The position numbers and the translations under genes are program-made. Shown piece after piece: positions 27,565 to 41,077 of a stretch of 64,000 bases of DNA. This stretch comes from Syncephalastrum monosporum B8922. Taxonomy: Eukaryota > Mucoromycota > Mucoromycetes > Mucorales > Syncephalastraceae. Within the stretch, counting starts at the first letter, position 1; every line of letters begins with the position of its first letter. The DNA lies in assembly GCA_000697355.1 (NCBI GenBank), contig JNEN01001256.1, positions 186,001 through 250,000 of the forward strand. The letters are read 5' to 3'. Below the pieces are notes generated by a model. It had not been told where the DNA came from and did no database searches. It was given only the letters and a program-made list of their open reading frames with translations.

Positions 27565-28183
27565 CTATTTCAGTCGACTTGCACGCGGCCAAAGCCCGAC
27601 TCTCCCGTCCATGCATCTGACTAAAGCTTGCTTAGACTCTGCCATGTATGACGCGGATGATTCGCACTTTAGCCACAGGGCCAACTTGGTCGCGCTCATC
27701 TGACTGGACTCGCGCACACGCGTGTCTGAAGCTAAATGAAAAAAGGCGATATTGCCATGTACCTCGACCGGAACTGTCTGGCGTAACATCTAGAAAGCAA
27801 CGGTCGTCCATGGCAAAAGGGGATCTTCTGGTCTGAGCATCAAGATGAAAACACGCGGCTGGGTTTCCAAATAACTAGCATACCTGTTCATCCATTGTTA
27901 TATCTGCGCGCTCGTTGGCTTTGTTCAGCTGCATGCATACGTATCTATGTACAAATGTGGGCCATCCCCATCTCCCATCTCACTTTCCATTCATCCGCTC
28001 AGCATCTCGCCCCTGGGTTGCAACCAAACACAAAAGCTGTGCAATGCGGCGACCGGCCGGTGCATTGTTTCTTTCACTGGCGAAACCTTGTCTTTTGATA
28101 CCGTGTAACATTTCATCTGCCGCAAGCGCTGCTACGAAATCAACAAAGAAAAAGCCTCGGGTGACGGATTCCGTGCGCCACAT
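27565..28183 (-). CDS. Possible small gene with RRM-like RNP1 motif (weak model)
   Basis: Three minus-strand segments can be joined with consensus splice sites in matching phase: 28183-27984, 27944-27884 and 27789-27565. They give a 161-residue frame from ATG to stop. The first segment includes TRGFFFVDFVAALAADEMLHGI, resembling the RNP1 half of an RNA recognition motif. The usual upstream RNP2 strand is missing, so the model would be truncated or start in an unseen exon. The remainder shows no family. Base composition is less coding-like than in the sure genes, and the region borders a mobile element. It may be a pseudogene or a chance model. Confidence 0.3.
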
Positions 28184-28609
28184 CTGTTCAGAAAACAACG
28201 CCGACGTTTGACAGGCGTATCAGACATAGCTGATGGATAAATGCTGAAGTCAGATGCATGTGTTGTCTCTTTTCCTTCTTTTCGGCATCAGAATGTATGT
28301 ATATACGTAAGAGAGAGGAGAGAGATGGTCTGGATGCAGTCGCTATTTTCACCAGCAGAAGCATGATATTCACAGCTGCATTTCATTGTTATGAATAATG
28401 CATGCATACACCATCCAGCGTCTGGCTCATGCCCAATACAAAATCCCGTGCTTATGCTGGTAATCACAAAGGGGAGAGTTGCAGTTTCCGTTTGGGTACA
28501 GGTGCTTTGGATTGTGTCCATTAAGGCAAGTATTACGCCGCAGGAGTTTGAATGGTGTTTGCCATTTCGGCTGATGAGGGCGTTTACAGAATAGTGTTTT
28601 GGTTTGATA

Positions 28610-28651
28610 CCGTGTTTCCCAGAATTATTGGCGGCTTTTAAGAAAAAATGT
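28610..28651 (+). repeat. Left terminal inverted repeat
   Basis: Begins CCGTGTTTCCCAGAATTATT directly after a TA. Its reverse complement recurs at 29816-29857 with two mismatches. Confidence 0.75.
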
Positions 28652-29075
28652 GCGCGAGCCAACTGCCAAATTTGACGGATTACACAGATTGCACTTCGAG
28701 GTCTGCTTACTTATCGGGGTTTCCTAAGTTCTCCGTTTTTAATTGCGAACAAAGATTGACAGCTAATCTATTACTACATCTTTGAAAGAGAGTGAACAGA
28801 AAAGCAGAAAGCAGGCGGGCGGGTGGGTGAAAGACCGTAGCAGACCTCTCGTGTAATAAGTGAGTCCAGCGCTACGCTAGGACGTCACATGATAAAATGC
28901 ACTGTTCACCAAATGAAGTCGATGTGTCGCGTGAAGAAAGGTACATTGGGAACCGTTTGGAAATGACTGGAATGCTTTGTTTCGCACTCAAGAATCTAAC
29001 TCCTGATCCTTCCTTATTTTACTCGATAAAGCGAATCCCAAATCTCAGACGTGGATTGCCATTCTGGCACTCCCT

Positions 29076-29765
29076 GTGGCTGCTTCCACCTTGCGATTAC
29101 AAGTTCCAGCACTTCCTCAAGCTGGTCACGCTGACAAGCGACGCCGAACGGAACACGAAGCTATTCTTTACGCCTGCCAAAAACACGTCGGTGACGAAAA
29201 GGAGCAGAATAAGACCTTGTACATCGTTGACAACTTGGAATTACGACCATTCGTGATTGGCACCCAGGTATCCAATGCGCTTGTCACCTCATCTATTCGC
29301 TTGGATCGACGTTTTCCCCCGTCTGTCGGCGGCTCTACGATGAACTTTGATTTGAATATGTCAGATTCTTTCGCCTGCAAAATATTCGTGGATGAGGATG
29401 CCATGAAAGCAGCCGAGATAATCATCAGCAATCCAACGACAACCTGTGTGTCAAACATTGGGATGATGTCCCATCAGCTACGACAAGTACGAACTCGCTT
29501 TGACTCGCCCAAGACCTTCATGCTGTGCCGCGCTTCTGGTCCGCTGACTAAGAACCATACCTGCCAACCCTATACCATTTTTACCTTGAACGAGTGCAAT
29601 CGCGGCGGCAACCCTTGTAGCACTTTGTTTGATGAAATAGCGACCGAAGTGTTAAAAAATATGACCAATGCAACGCTCAAGAAATCAACAGTACTTGCAT
29701 GTGCCAAGCAAGCGACTGGAAAGACCAAGGATGTTTTGGATAGTATTCTTCATTTGTATCAATGA
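29076..29765 (+). CDS. Uncharacterised Cys-containing protein inside the inverted-repeat element
   Basis: Open frame extends back to 29007. The first plausible start is the GTG at 29076, or an upstream exon joined at the AG before 29049 would supply the start. From 29076 it codes 229 residues. The segment just upstream (TWIAILALPVAAS) looks like the end of a signal peptide. The body has seven Cys residues and N-glycosylation-type sequons (NKT, NMS, NHT, NMT, NAT), which would fit an exported protein. I recognise no domain and no transposase catalytic residues. Codon use is less biased than in the housekeeping genes, suggesting low expression, foreign origin or decay. It lies entirely between the two terminal repeats. 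Confidence 0.45.
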   Translation: MAASTLRLQVPALPQAGHADKRRRTEHEAILYACQKHVGDEKEQNKTLYIVDNLELRPFVIGTQVSNALVTSSIRLDRRFPPSVGGSTMNFDLNMSDSFACKIFVDEDAMKAAEIIISNPTTTCVSNIGMMSHQLRQVRTRFDSPKTFMLCRASGPLTKNHTCQPYTIFTLNECNRGGNPCSTLFDEIATEVLKNMTNATLKKSTVLACAKQATGKTKDVLDSILHLYQ

Positions 29766-29815
29766 AGCCAGTTGCGCCAAGAAAGTTGTGTGGGAATGCC
29801 AATTTATTTCTGTGT

Positions 29816-29857
29816 ACATTTTTTCTTAAAAGCCGCCAATAGTTCTGGGAAACACTG
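29816..29857 (-). repeat. Right terminal inverted repeat
   Basis: Reads CAGTGTTTCCCAGAACTATT on the minus strand, directly followed outward by TA. Matches the left arm at 40 of 42 positions. Confidence 0.75.
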
Positions 29858-29859
29858 TA

Positions 29860-30201
29860 TTCTACACACCAAAGACGTCAAGCGATCTTCAGATGAAGCG
29901 CCGCTTACCGTCGCTGTTGCAACACATGACATTTCTCGGTCCTTATTTAAACATACATTTGCAAACGCGTACATGACCCTCCATCCGATACAATGTGAAG
30001 CACTCGGGTCTCCTTTTATCTTTCATTAAGGAGTTTCAAAGACTCAGCACCCCCTTCTTGCCTTTGCTTATTCTTATTCCGTCGTCTATACCGTTTTTAA
30101 TTACTGTAAATATGTACAGTTGTGCAGATAGGTGGGCTGTGTGCGCGTATATGTGGTGATTTTCTGTGAGAAGTGCGTGATGATGTGTGTGATGTGTGTG
30201 T
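29860..30201. other. Downstream flank of the element and TIM10 3' region
   Basis: No gene is supported. A short plus-strand frame (to 30029) starts inside the terminal repeat and shows no family. GT-rich simple sequence at 30140-30200 lies just beyond the TIM10 stop codon. Confidence 0.4.
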
Positions 30202-30528
30202 CTATTTCATGTTTTGCTGGCCCATCTGCTGCATTTTTTCGCCGACCTTGAGGTTGACGTCAAAGAACTTGGCGACACAGCGATCAATGCACACCGACTC
30301 GCCCTGCGTAAGATCGTTCTGCTGATAATCCTTGGAGACGCACTTGCTGTAGCAAGAATCAACGATGCTATACAAAAAACAAGGTTCAGTATGACAAGTT
30401 GGCATGGGATGCACTCGAGTTTACCGGTTGAAAAGATCGGTGACCATTTCGAGCTCCTGCTCAGCCATGGCAACGTTCTGAGGGTTGATCGCCTGCTGCG
30501 ATTGCATACCACCACCAAAGAAGGACAT
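30202..30528 (-). CDS. Small Tim chaperone, Tim10
   Basis: Intermembrane-space chaperone that, with Tim9, escorts hydrophobic precursors to the TIM22 and SAM complexes of mitochondria. Two exons, 30528-30425 and 30367-30202, give 89 residues. The start MSFFGGG is typical of Tim10. The twin CX3C motifs are complete: CYSKC in the first helix and CIDRC followed by VAKFFDVNLKVGE in the second. These form the two disulphides of the helical hairpin. The intron splits an Arg codon just before the first CX3C. The minus-strand frame is open above the ATG, but that part reads as Lys/Arg-rich 5' UTR. Identity is secure from length and motifs. Confidence 0.95.
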
Positions 30529-34669
<4,141 letters not shown>

Positions 34670-34968
34670 AATGTATATATATCACACTCCCTACCCATGT
34701 ATAGATGATGTTGATGATGATGATGTGGGATCAAACAAACCCAAAATAATATACACGCATTATTTATTTATGCAAGACATCCTGTGAAATTGGCTGCCAT
34801 GATTGACGCGCGCGCGCGCACGCGCAAAGCAAAAGCGTGTGACCCCCGCACAAAAACCGCACAGCTTTTGTATCTTTTCCCATCTTGTCACACCCAGCAG
34901 AATAAGAAAAAAAAAAAGAAACCAAAACTTAAAATACCTGTCCTCTGCTTTTCTATTCTCCAAGCACA
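34670..34968. other. Enolase 3' region and ERG24 promoter
   Basis: 299 bp with a GATGAT run at 34705-34721, a (CG)n stretch GCGCGCGCGCACGCG at 34808-34822, then an A-rich stretch just before the ERG24 ATG. No gene is seen. Confidence 0.4.
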
Positions 34969-36671
34969 ATGGCGAGGTCGAAACAACGTAGCCCAGTTAA
35001 AAACGGTCCTGCGGCTCATACACGATCCAAAGATCCCGCCAACAATGCCAAGGCGGGAGCATCCACCAGCAGTACTGCACGATCGCAAGCTCAACCACGA
35101 CGGTCGGGTCCACCGGGGACGGTGCAACCGCAGCCTCCTCGAAAGAACCTCGACTGGAAAGCTCTGAACCCGAAAACAGACCACTACGAGTAAGTGGGAG
35201 GCATCTCTTCTATTTTGATATTGACGACATGTGGAAGGTTTTGTGGTCCTGTGGGCGCTCTGGCGATGGTGCTTTTTTTGCCTCTGCTGGTCCTCATATT
35301 TGCGTTTGGATGCGATGATACCGGGTACAACCCATTCGAGCGATTCTACAGCTTTGCCATGGACATTTTCGAAGGCAAATTCACGGGCGAGATGCTCTGG
35401 TCCATGGTCACCAGCTGGCACCCGGTGTCTCTCTTGTGGCTCACCATTTTCCTCGGCAACCTTGCTACTTTCTCAGCCATGCTGCCCGGTGAAGAAATGC
35501 TCGGCACCGAGCTCCGCGATGGCTCCCGCCTCGTCTACAAACCCAATGGTATGATGTTTGCATATCTACTACGTACTGGAAGTTGACATTCCTGTTATGC
35601 AGCGCTTCAGATGTTGCAGACCGTCTTCATGCTGACCATGATGTCCACCAAGGGTCAAGGTCTCCGCACTCCTCTTTGGGTCCATGAGAACTTTGCCCAT
35701 ATTGCGGTCGCAACCCTGATCGTTTCTTTCCTCGTCTCCATTGGCGTCTATATCAAGAGCTTTTACGGTGGACCTAAGCTGCTCGCTCTCGGCGGCAACA
35801 CGGGCAACCCCATCTATGATGTAAGCCCCTCTTTTTTTTCTTCTTCTTTATCCGATACACGTTTTGCTCATACCAGGCCCTGTAGTTCATGATCGGCCGC
35901 GAACTCAACCCTCGCATCGGCAAGTTTGACATCAAGTTCTTCACCGAACTGCGTCCCGGTCTGCTTGGCTGGCTCGTGCTCGACATATGCTTCGCCTTGA
36001 CTCAATACGCCAAGCTCGGCCGGGTCACTAACAGCATGATCCTCGTCGTCGCCTTCCAGGCCTGGTACATTCTCGATGCTCTCTACAACGAGGTAATACA
36101 ATCATGGTGCATGCGTAGCTGTATCATTGACGCATTTTGGCAGGCTTCCATTTTGACTACGATGGATATCACGACGGATGGGTTTGGTTTCATGCTTGCC
36201 TTTGGCAACCTGACTTGGGTGCCCATTATCTACAGCATGCAGGCACGCTATCTCGCCGACTTCCCCATCGACCTCAGCATCGTTCAGGTGATCGCCATCG
36301 TCGCGCTGCAGCTCGGTGGCTACTACATCTTCCGTTCGGCCAACAGCCAAAAGGACACATTCCGCCAGAACGCGAATAACCCGGATGGCCTGGAATTCAT
36401 AGAACCCAAGGCTGGCCCCCGCCTCATTCCCTCTGGCTGGTGGGGCAAAGCCCGCCACATCAACTACCTTGGCGATTGGCTCATGTCCGTCGCGTGGTGT
36501 CTGCCCTGTGGTTTTGGCTCGGTGATTCCCTACTTTTACTGCATTTACTTTGCCATTCTGTTGATCCACCGTGAGCGCCGCGACGACGCCAAGTGCAGAA
36601 AGAAGTACGGCGAGGATTGGGACCGCTACTGTTCCATCGTCAAGTCCCGCATCATCCCCGGCGTGTATTGA
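34969..36671 (+). CDS. Delta(14)-sterol reductase
   Basis: Reduces the C14-15 double bond in ergosterol synthesis, downstream of lanosterol 14-demethylase, in the ER membrane. Exons 34969-35189, 35238-35548, 35603-35820, 35886-36092 and 36144-36671 give 494 residues. After a basic, disordered N-terminal extension of about 65 residues comes the conserved start YEFCGPVGALAMVLFLP. Multiple membrane segments follow, with PLWVHENFAHIA, DITTDGFGFMLAFG and the reductase signature SGWWGKARHINYLGDW. The end is KKYGEDWDRYC...IIPGVY. Length exceeds yeast Erg24 because of the N-terminal extension, which recalls the soluble domain position of lamin B receptors but shows no Tudor motif. C14 reductase rather than Erg4-type C24 reductase is the better fit. 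Confidence 0.93.
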
Positions 36672-36736
36672 GTTGTATGTCAATTGCTTGATTGTTTTCT
36701 TTTGTAAGTAGGTAATTTTATATAATATAAGGGTGC
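36672..36736. terminator. 65-bp convergent terminator region of ERG24 and NIT2
   Basis: Only 65 bp separate the two stop codons (36671 plus, 36737 minus). The interval is T/A-rich with TATAATATAA at 36720-36730. The 3' UTRs must overlap or be extremely short. Confidence 0.5.
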
Positions 36737-38039
36737 CTATTGCTTCTTGGTACCGTTGCCATCCTTATCCACCACCACGGTCTCCGCCACGTCACCATAA
36801 ATATCAAAACGACGCTGGTTGTATAGGGGAATGCTCGTCCGGATCGTGTTGACCTGTTCAGGATCAATGTCGGCATAGACAATGGTCTCGCTTTCCTCGC
36901 AGGTGGCCACCACCATGCCCCTTTTGAAGAATTTCAGTACGGCACACATAACCCCATTTGTATGACTTACGTTGGATCGACCACAGTGGAATGGCCCCAT
37001 GCATGGTAGCTCGCCGCCATGTCGCGTGCAGGGGAGCAGGCAGCGACGTACATTTGGTTATCCACGGCTCTAGATCCCAGTTGAATATCACCTGCGCCTG
37101 AATTTGATTTCCTTTTACCTAGCACGCTGCAGCAGCTCCCAGTGCATCGGACCGGTGGTCATATTGAAGGCGCCGGGGTACAGCATCGCAATACAGCCCT
37201 TGCGAGCCGCGACCATGGCCATCTCAGGGAATCTAATAGAATATGAGATAAAAACGATGGAAGTGATTTGCGCTTTTCTCATTTTTACCTAATGTCATAG
37301 CAGATACCAGCACCGATTTTCCCGTACTCTTATCCAAAAAGTGAGTAAGCGTCCATATGTCTCATAAAGAACTTACTGGTATCGACCATGGTGAGTGAAT
37401 CGCCAGGAGAGAGCGTCTCGCTTTCCTACATATCATTGTAAGTTTCGTATGCACAGCGTACCCACTTTTTTTTTTTTTACGTACAATGAAGCGGATCTTG
37501 CCAGGCACATCGATATCGAAAAGATGGACCTTGCGGTGGGTAGCAATGAGAGCGCCCTGGGGATCATAGACGGTCAGGGTATTGTAGAGCTTATCGCCCG
37601 AGCGCTCGGGAATAGAGCCACCAAAGAGGTAAATGCCCGTTTCCTAGCACCGCCTATTTGTCAGTATTCCCACGTAAAGAAGAAGGTACATTGTCATACT
37701 TTGGCGACATTGGAGAGCATTTTAACGGTCGGGCTTGTGCTCAGCTCCTCAGCATACTCGTCAAAGTATTGCGTGCCGTACGGCGAATTGAAGCATTCCT
37801 AGACATTGTAAGAGACGCACCACACGGTATCACGCGGCTCATATCACACGTACAGGGAGGACGACGACCTGAGCACCTTTCTGAGCGGCTTCAATGACTT
37901 TCGAGCGGGCATGCTGAATGTTGTGAGCCTTGTCAGCGCCTGTGTTGCCGAGCTGAATCAAGGCGAGTCTGAATTTGGAAGCAGGGGACAGAATAGACGA
38001 CATTGAACGAAGTGTAGAGGACAGTCGTCGAACGAGCAT
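36737..38039 (-). CDS. Omega-amidase NIT2 (nitrilase superfamily)
   Basis: Hydrolyses alpha-ketoglutaramate and alpha-ketosuccinamate, clearing the keto-acids formed by glutamine and asparagine transaminases. Eight exons in transcript order: 38039-37854, 37798-37700, 37643-37485, 37425-37377, 37328-37289, 37232-37119, 37069-36971, 36920-36737. They give 309 residues. The nitrilase Glu-Lys-Cys triad is intact: Glu in [10 protein letters not shown], Lys in [10 protein letters not shown], Cys in [29 protein letters not shown] and WGHSTVVDP mark the Nit2 subfamily rather than the Nit1 deaminated-glutathione amidase. The N-terminus ([15 protein letters not shown]) is basic and may target mitochondria, with a second Met at residue 13 allowing a cytosolic form. 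Head-to-head with the next gene, 70 bp apart. Confidence 0.92.
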
Positions 38040-38109
38040 GAAATGAAAAATCTACCCAGCCGAAGATGGTTGCGCTTTTTCCCCGCCCGAGCCTTCTCCT
38101 CTATTAATT

Positions 38110-39885
38110 ATGAATATTCCACCTTCCCGCACTGTCGTGGGCGTCAAGCGCAGACCTTCTTCTTTCTTGCCGCCCCCACATAAGAAGAGACCGTGCCGTG
38201 CCCGACCTTCACGAGGCCAGCGACCTTCCACACAGCTCAATCCTGCCTTTCTCAATCCACCGTCGTCCTCTGAACAGGAACTTGCAGCTGCCTTCATTCA
38301 GTTGATTCAAGACCACAATGTAACTGACACAACAGCATGCCAGTCTACAGTCGCTTATGCGGGTATAGGCCTCTGGGATACGAGACATGGGAGTCAGGAT
38401 ATGTGCCATGAAGCGCTTTGGGCCTGGCTTCTCAGAGCGCGTGTTCGTTGAAGCCCTCGTTTCTTCGATACAACAGCGACCGTCGGTTGACACAGACTGG
38501 ACACTGATAGGCTACTGGCATCTGACGCGTGCTGCACCGGTTTACATTCACCTCGATGCACTGATCGAAGCTGCTCCACCTGACTGGATACAGTCCCAGT
38601 ATCGGCATGTATTACATACTCCCGGTACAGCCATAGTCCAAGGTATTAGTTTAGATCAGTCGCTTCCGTTCAGTTTGTGTTGACATGTTGTAGACTATCT
38701 CGAGGTCCTGTTGGCCGAGAAGAGTCGGCGGCCTTTGATACAAGCCTTGCTGCGCACCGACGAAGACAAGCTGTCCGAGCACGTACTCGAGATCTTGCAG
38801 GACACCACGCGCCTCAAGGGTCTATCCAGAGACGTCTGCCGCTCGCTTGCACTGGAGCTCATCCTCGAGTGCAAGATCAGAGCGAGACAGCCTAAACCGA
38901 TCTTGCGTGCCAAACGCGCTCTCTTTGCGGGTGAACGCCCCACTTATCCGCCGTCCTTGTTTCGCTGGTTTGGCGAGCATACACCCGGCTGGCCTCACCT
39001 GTCGACGCTGATCCTTACGCACGCTGTCTCGGGCAAACCCAATCTATCCTATTTGCTCGGCTTGTATGACGCGAGCTGTCAAGCCCTTCCTTCATTGGCC
39101 ATTATCGAACTCATGGATACCCTCAACACGCGCATACATACCGAGCTTGAGTTCGGCGAGATGCGCACCGATATGCTGGCCCTCATTCTCAGTCTGGCCC
39201 AGATTGCTTTCCACCGACTTGATCAGGTTGCGCAGTATGCGCTTTGGTTCAAGGTAGGGAACAGAATTCGATCTCCTGATCTTGTCACTCATGCCTAAAA
39301 TCTATACTAGGAGAAATTCATTACCAAAGCGACACGCTGTCTGCCCACCGAGCGATCCATGCAAGGTTTTATTCACTCGCTCACGGAAATGATACCTCAG
39401 GAAGCAGGCTCCATTCTTCAGGTAAGAAACCTGCCCTCCTGCTTTTTAGAACAGAATTCTAACCAAAGTTGACATAGATCCACGGCAAGATGCTCATGAA
39501 CGCAGGTGACGAGGGTCGTGAATATGCACAAAAAGTCAAGATGCGTCTGATGGACCTCGGTCTGGATCATACTTTGCACTCGCTTCCGACGGACATGACG
39601 CAACCCGTATCTTTAAAGGCGACCAAGACCGTCGAGCGCATGGAGACTACGGCGGATATAGAAAAAGTGATAAAGCTTTTTGTGCATGCCAACTACTCGA
39701 TACCTAGCAGTCTGCTCGAAGACTGCATCTTCTTACCCCGGTGGTTCCGGTCCGTCTTCGTTCCAGCCATGACTGACTATGATGGCGATATGCATTCAGA
39801 TCGAGATCGTCTGATGGCTGCGCTACACGAAAAGAAGAAGCTGTCTGACAAGATGTACAGGGAGTTCCTCGCGAATAAAAAGTAG
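38110..39885 (+). CDS. Helical protein with tentative FANCA-like C-terminus
   Basis: Exons 38110-38319, 38369-38642, 38694-39253, 39311-39421 and 39478-39885 close in frame to 520 residues. The first 60 residues are basic and Pro-rich (VGVKRRPSSFLPPPHKKRP), suggesting nuclear localisation. The remainder is predicted almost entirely helical, without obvious catalytic motifs. The last 60 residues (LPRWFRSVFVPAMTDYD, then DRDRLMAALHEKKKLSDKMY) recall the C-terminal block of Fanconi anaemia group A protein. That resemblance is from memory of the pattern and is weak. If right, the gene belongs to interstrand-crosslink repair, but the protein is far shorter than vertebrate FANCA. The gene is clearly real; its identity is not settled. 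Confidence 0.5.
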
Positions 39886-40279
39886 ACACAGTCAACGAAC
39901 ACGCCCTAATCAAACGCGTTCGTTACTGCCATCCAGTTTCCTGGGAAACCACGAACATTCTGTGATTTACTGCATTTACGAAATTTGGGCGGGTATTTCC
40001 AAAAAAGGCAATTTGAGACTGAGTGGGATGACGGTCAATAGGCTTCTCGTGTGCCAAAGCAAGGATCCCCCTCTTTCCCCTCATATCTTGGACGGTACGT
40101 TATCACATCCATCCATTATCCATTCCCTACGATCCCCATTCATCCATCCATCCATCCATCCACCCACTCCTTCTTTCACGGATCCATCCACTCTGATACT
40201 TTTTTCCGCTTGCCTCCCTCCCTTGACGACGACGAACGTTTCTATGGAATTAAAAATACTCATGACGGATTCACAATAG
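39886..40279. promoter_or_regulatory. RPL32 upstream region with possible 5' UTR intron
   Basis: Contains a GTACGT donor-like site at about 40095 and a CACAATAG acceptor directly before the RPL32 ATG at 40280. A 5' UTR intron of about 180 nt is therefore plausible, common for ribosomal protein genes. Within it lies a (TCCA)n tract at 40139-40165. Confidence 0.4.
40139..40165 (+). repeat. (TCCA)n microsatellite
   Basis: About six tandem TCCA units followed by CCCA variants, located 115-140 bp upstream of the RPL32 start codon. Confidence 0.85.
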
Positions 40280-40742
40280 ATGGTTACGCCTGCCGTCAAG
40301 CACACGATCGTGAAGAAGCGCACTGCTACCTTCAAGCGCCACCAGTCGGACCGCTTCAACCGCGTTGGTGTAAGTTGACGAAGAATGATGACTCGAGTAT
40401 GGCTTATATTGATGAATTCTGTTTTCTGTCATGCAGGAGTCGTGGAGAAAGCCCAAGGGTATCGACAGCTGCATCCGCCGTCGTTTCCGCGGCCAGGCTC
40501 CCATGCCCAAGATTGGCTACGGCTCGAACAAGAAGACCCGCCACCTGCTTCCCAACGGTTTCCAGAAGTTCACCGTCAAGAACGCTGCTGACCTGGACAT
40601 GCTCCTCATGCACAACCGCACCTTTGCCGCCGAGATTGCCCACAACGTCTCTGCCAAGAAGCGCGTTGAGCTTCTTGAGCGCGCTGCTCAGCTGAACGTC
40701 AAGGTCATCAACGCCGGCGCTCGTCTCCGCAGCCAGGAATAA
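40280..40742 (+). CDS. 60S ribosomal protein eL32 (RPL32)
   Basis: Structural protein of the large ribosomal subunit. Exons 40280-40369 and 40437-40742 give 131 residues, the usual eL32 length. The basic N-terminus ([20 protein letters not shown]) and the core [17 protein letters not shown] are diagnostic. They are followed by [16 protein letters not shown] and a C-terminal helix of [17 protein letters not shown] type. Codon use is strongly biased like enolase. The intron falls after codon 30 (RVG|ESW). The ATG at 40280 directly follows a CACAATAG acceptor-like sequence, so an upstream untranslated exon is likely. Confidence 0.96.
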
Positions 40743-41077
40743 ATGGGCCCTCTCTAATGTATATTAGGGCATGTGCTTTCTCTCTTGCTTCACACATTAT
40801 AAGTCTGCCATTTGTTTTTTTTTCTCTTGTGGTATTTTGAGGTGAACACAAAACCTATCATTTGGTAAATGAGGATGGACAAAAAAGAAAAGGAGAACGA
40901 GAGAGGGAGGAAATAGAACAGAGAGAGAGAGCGAGTATATGTGTGTGCGTGTGCGTGTGTGCGTGTGTGTGTGTGTGCAACTGAAAAGGAGAATGGGTGA
41001 TAAGGTGTAAGTATGTGATGGTGCCCTAGACAAGAGAGTATATGATGCCAGTGTATCAAACTGAGCATGCATAATGA
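40743..41077. repeat. Convergent 3' region with GA and GT tracts
   Basis: Between RPL32 and the DMA1-like stop. Carries (GA)n at 40919-40931 and a long (TG)n/(TGCG) tract at 40937-40977. No gene is seen. Confidence 0.55.

Larger units (their letters stand above)
28610..29857. mobile_element. TA-flanked terminal-inverted-repeat element (Tc1/mariner-like ends)
   Basis: Two 42-base arms, 28610-28651 and 29816-29857, are inverted copies matching at 40 positions. Each outer edge abuts a TA dinucleotide (28608-28609 and 29858-29859). TA target duplication and ends reading CMGTGTTTCCCAGAA fit the Tc1/mariner superfamily. The element is 1,248 bp, near the size of autonomous members. The internal open frame (29076-29765), however, has no DDE/DDD catalytic pattern, so the unit looks non-autonomous. 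It may have captured a host sequence, or the ends may be two separate small elements in opposite orientation. Confidence 0.6.
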
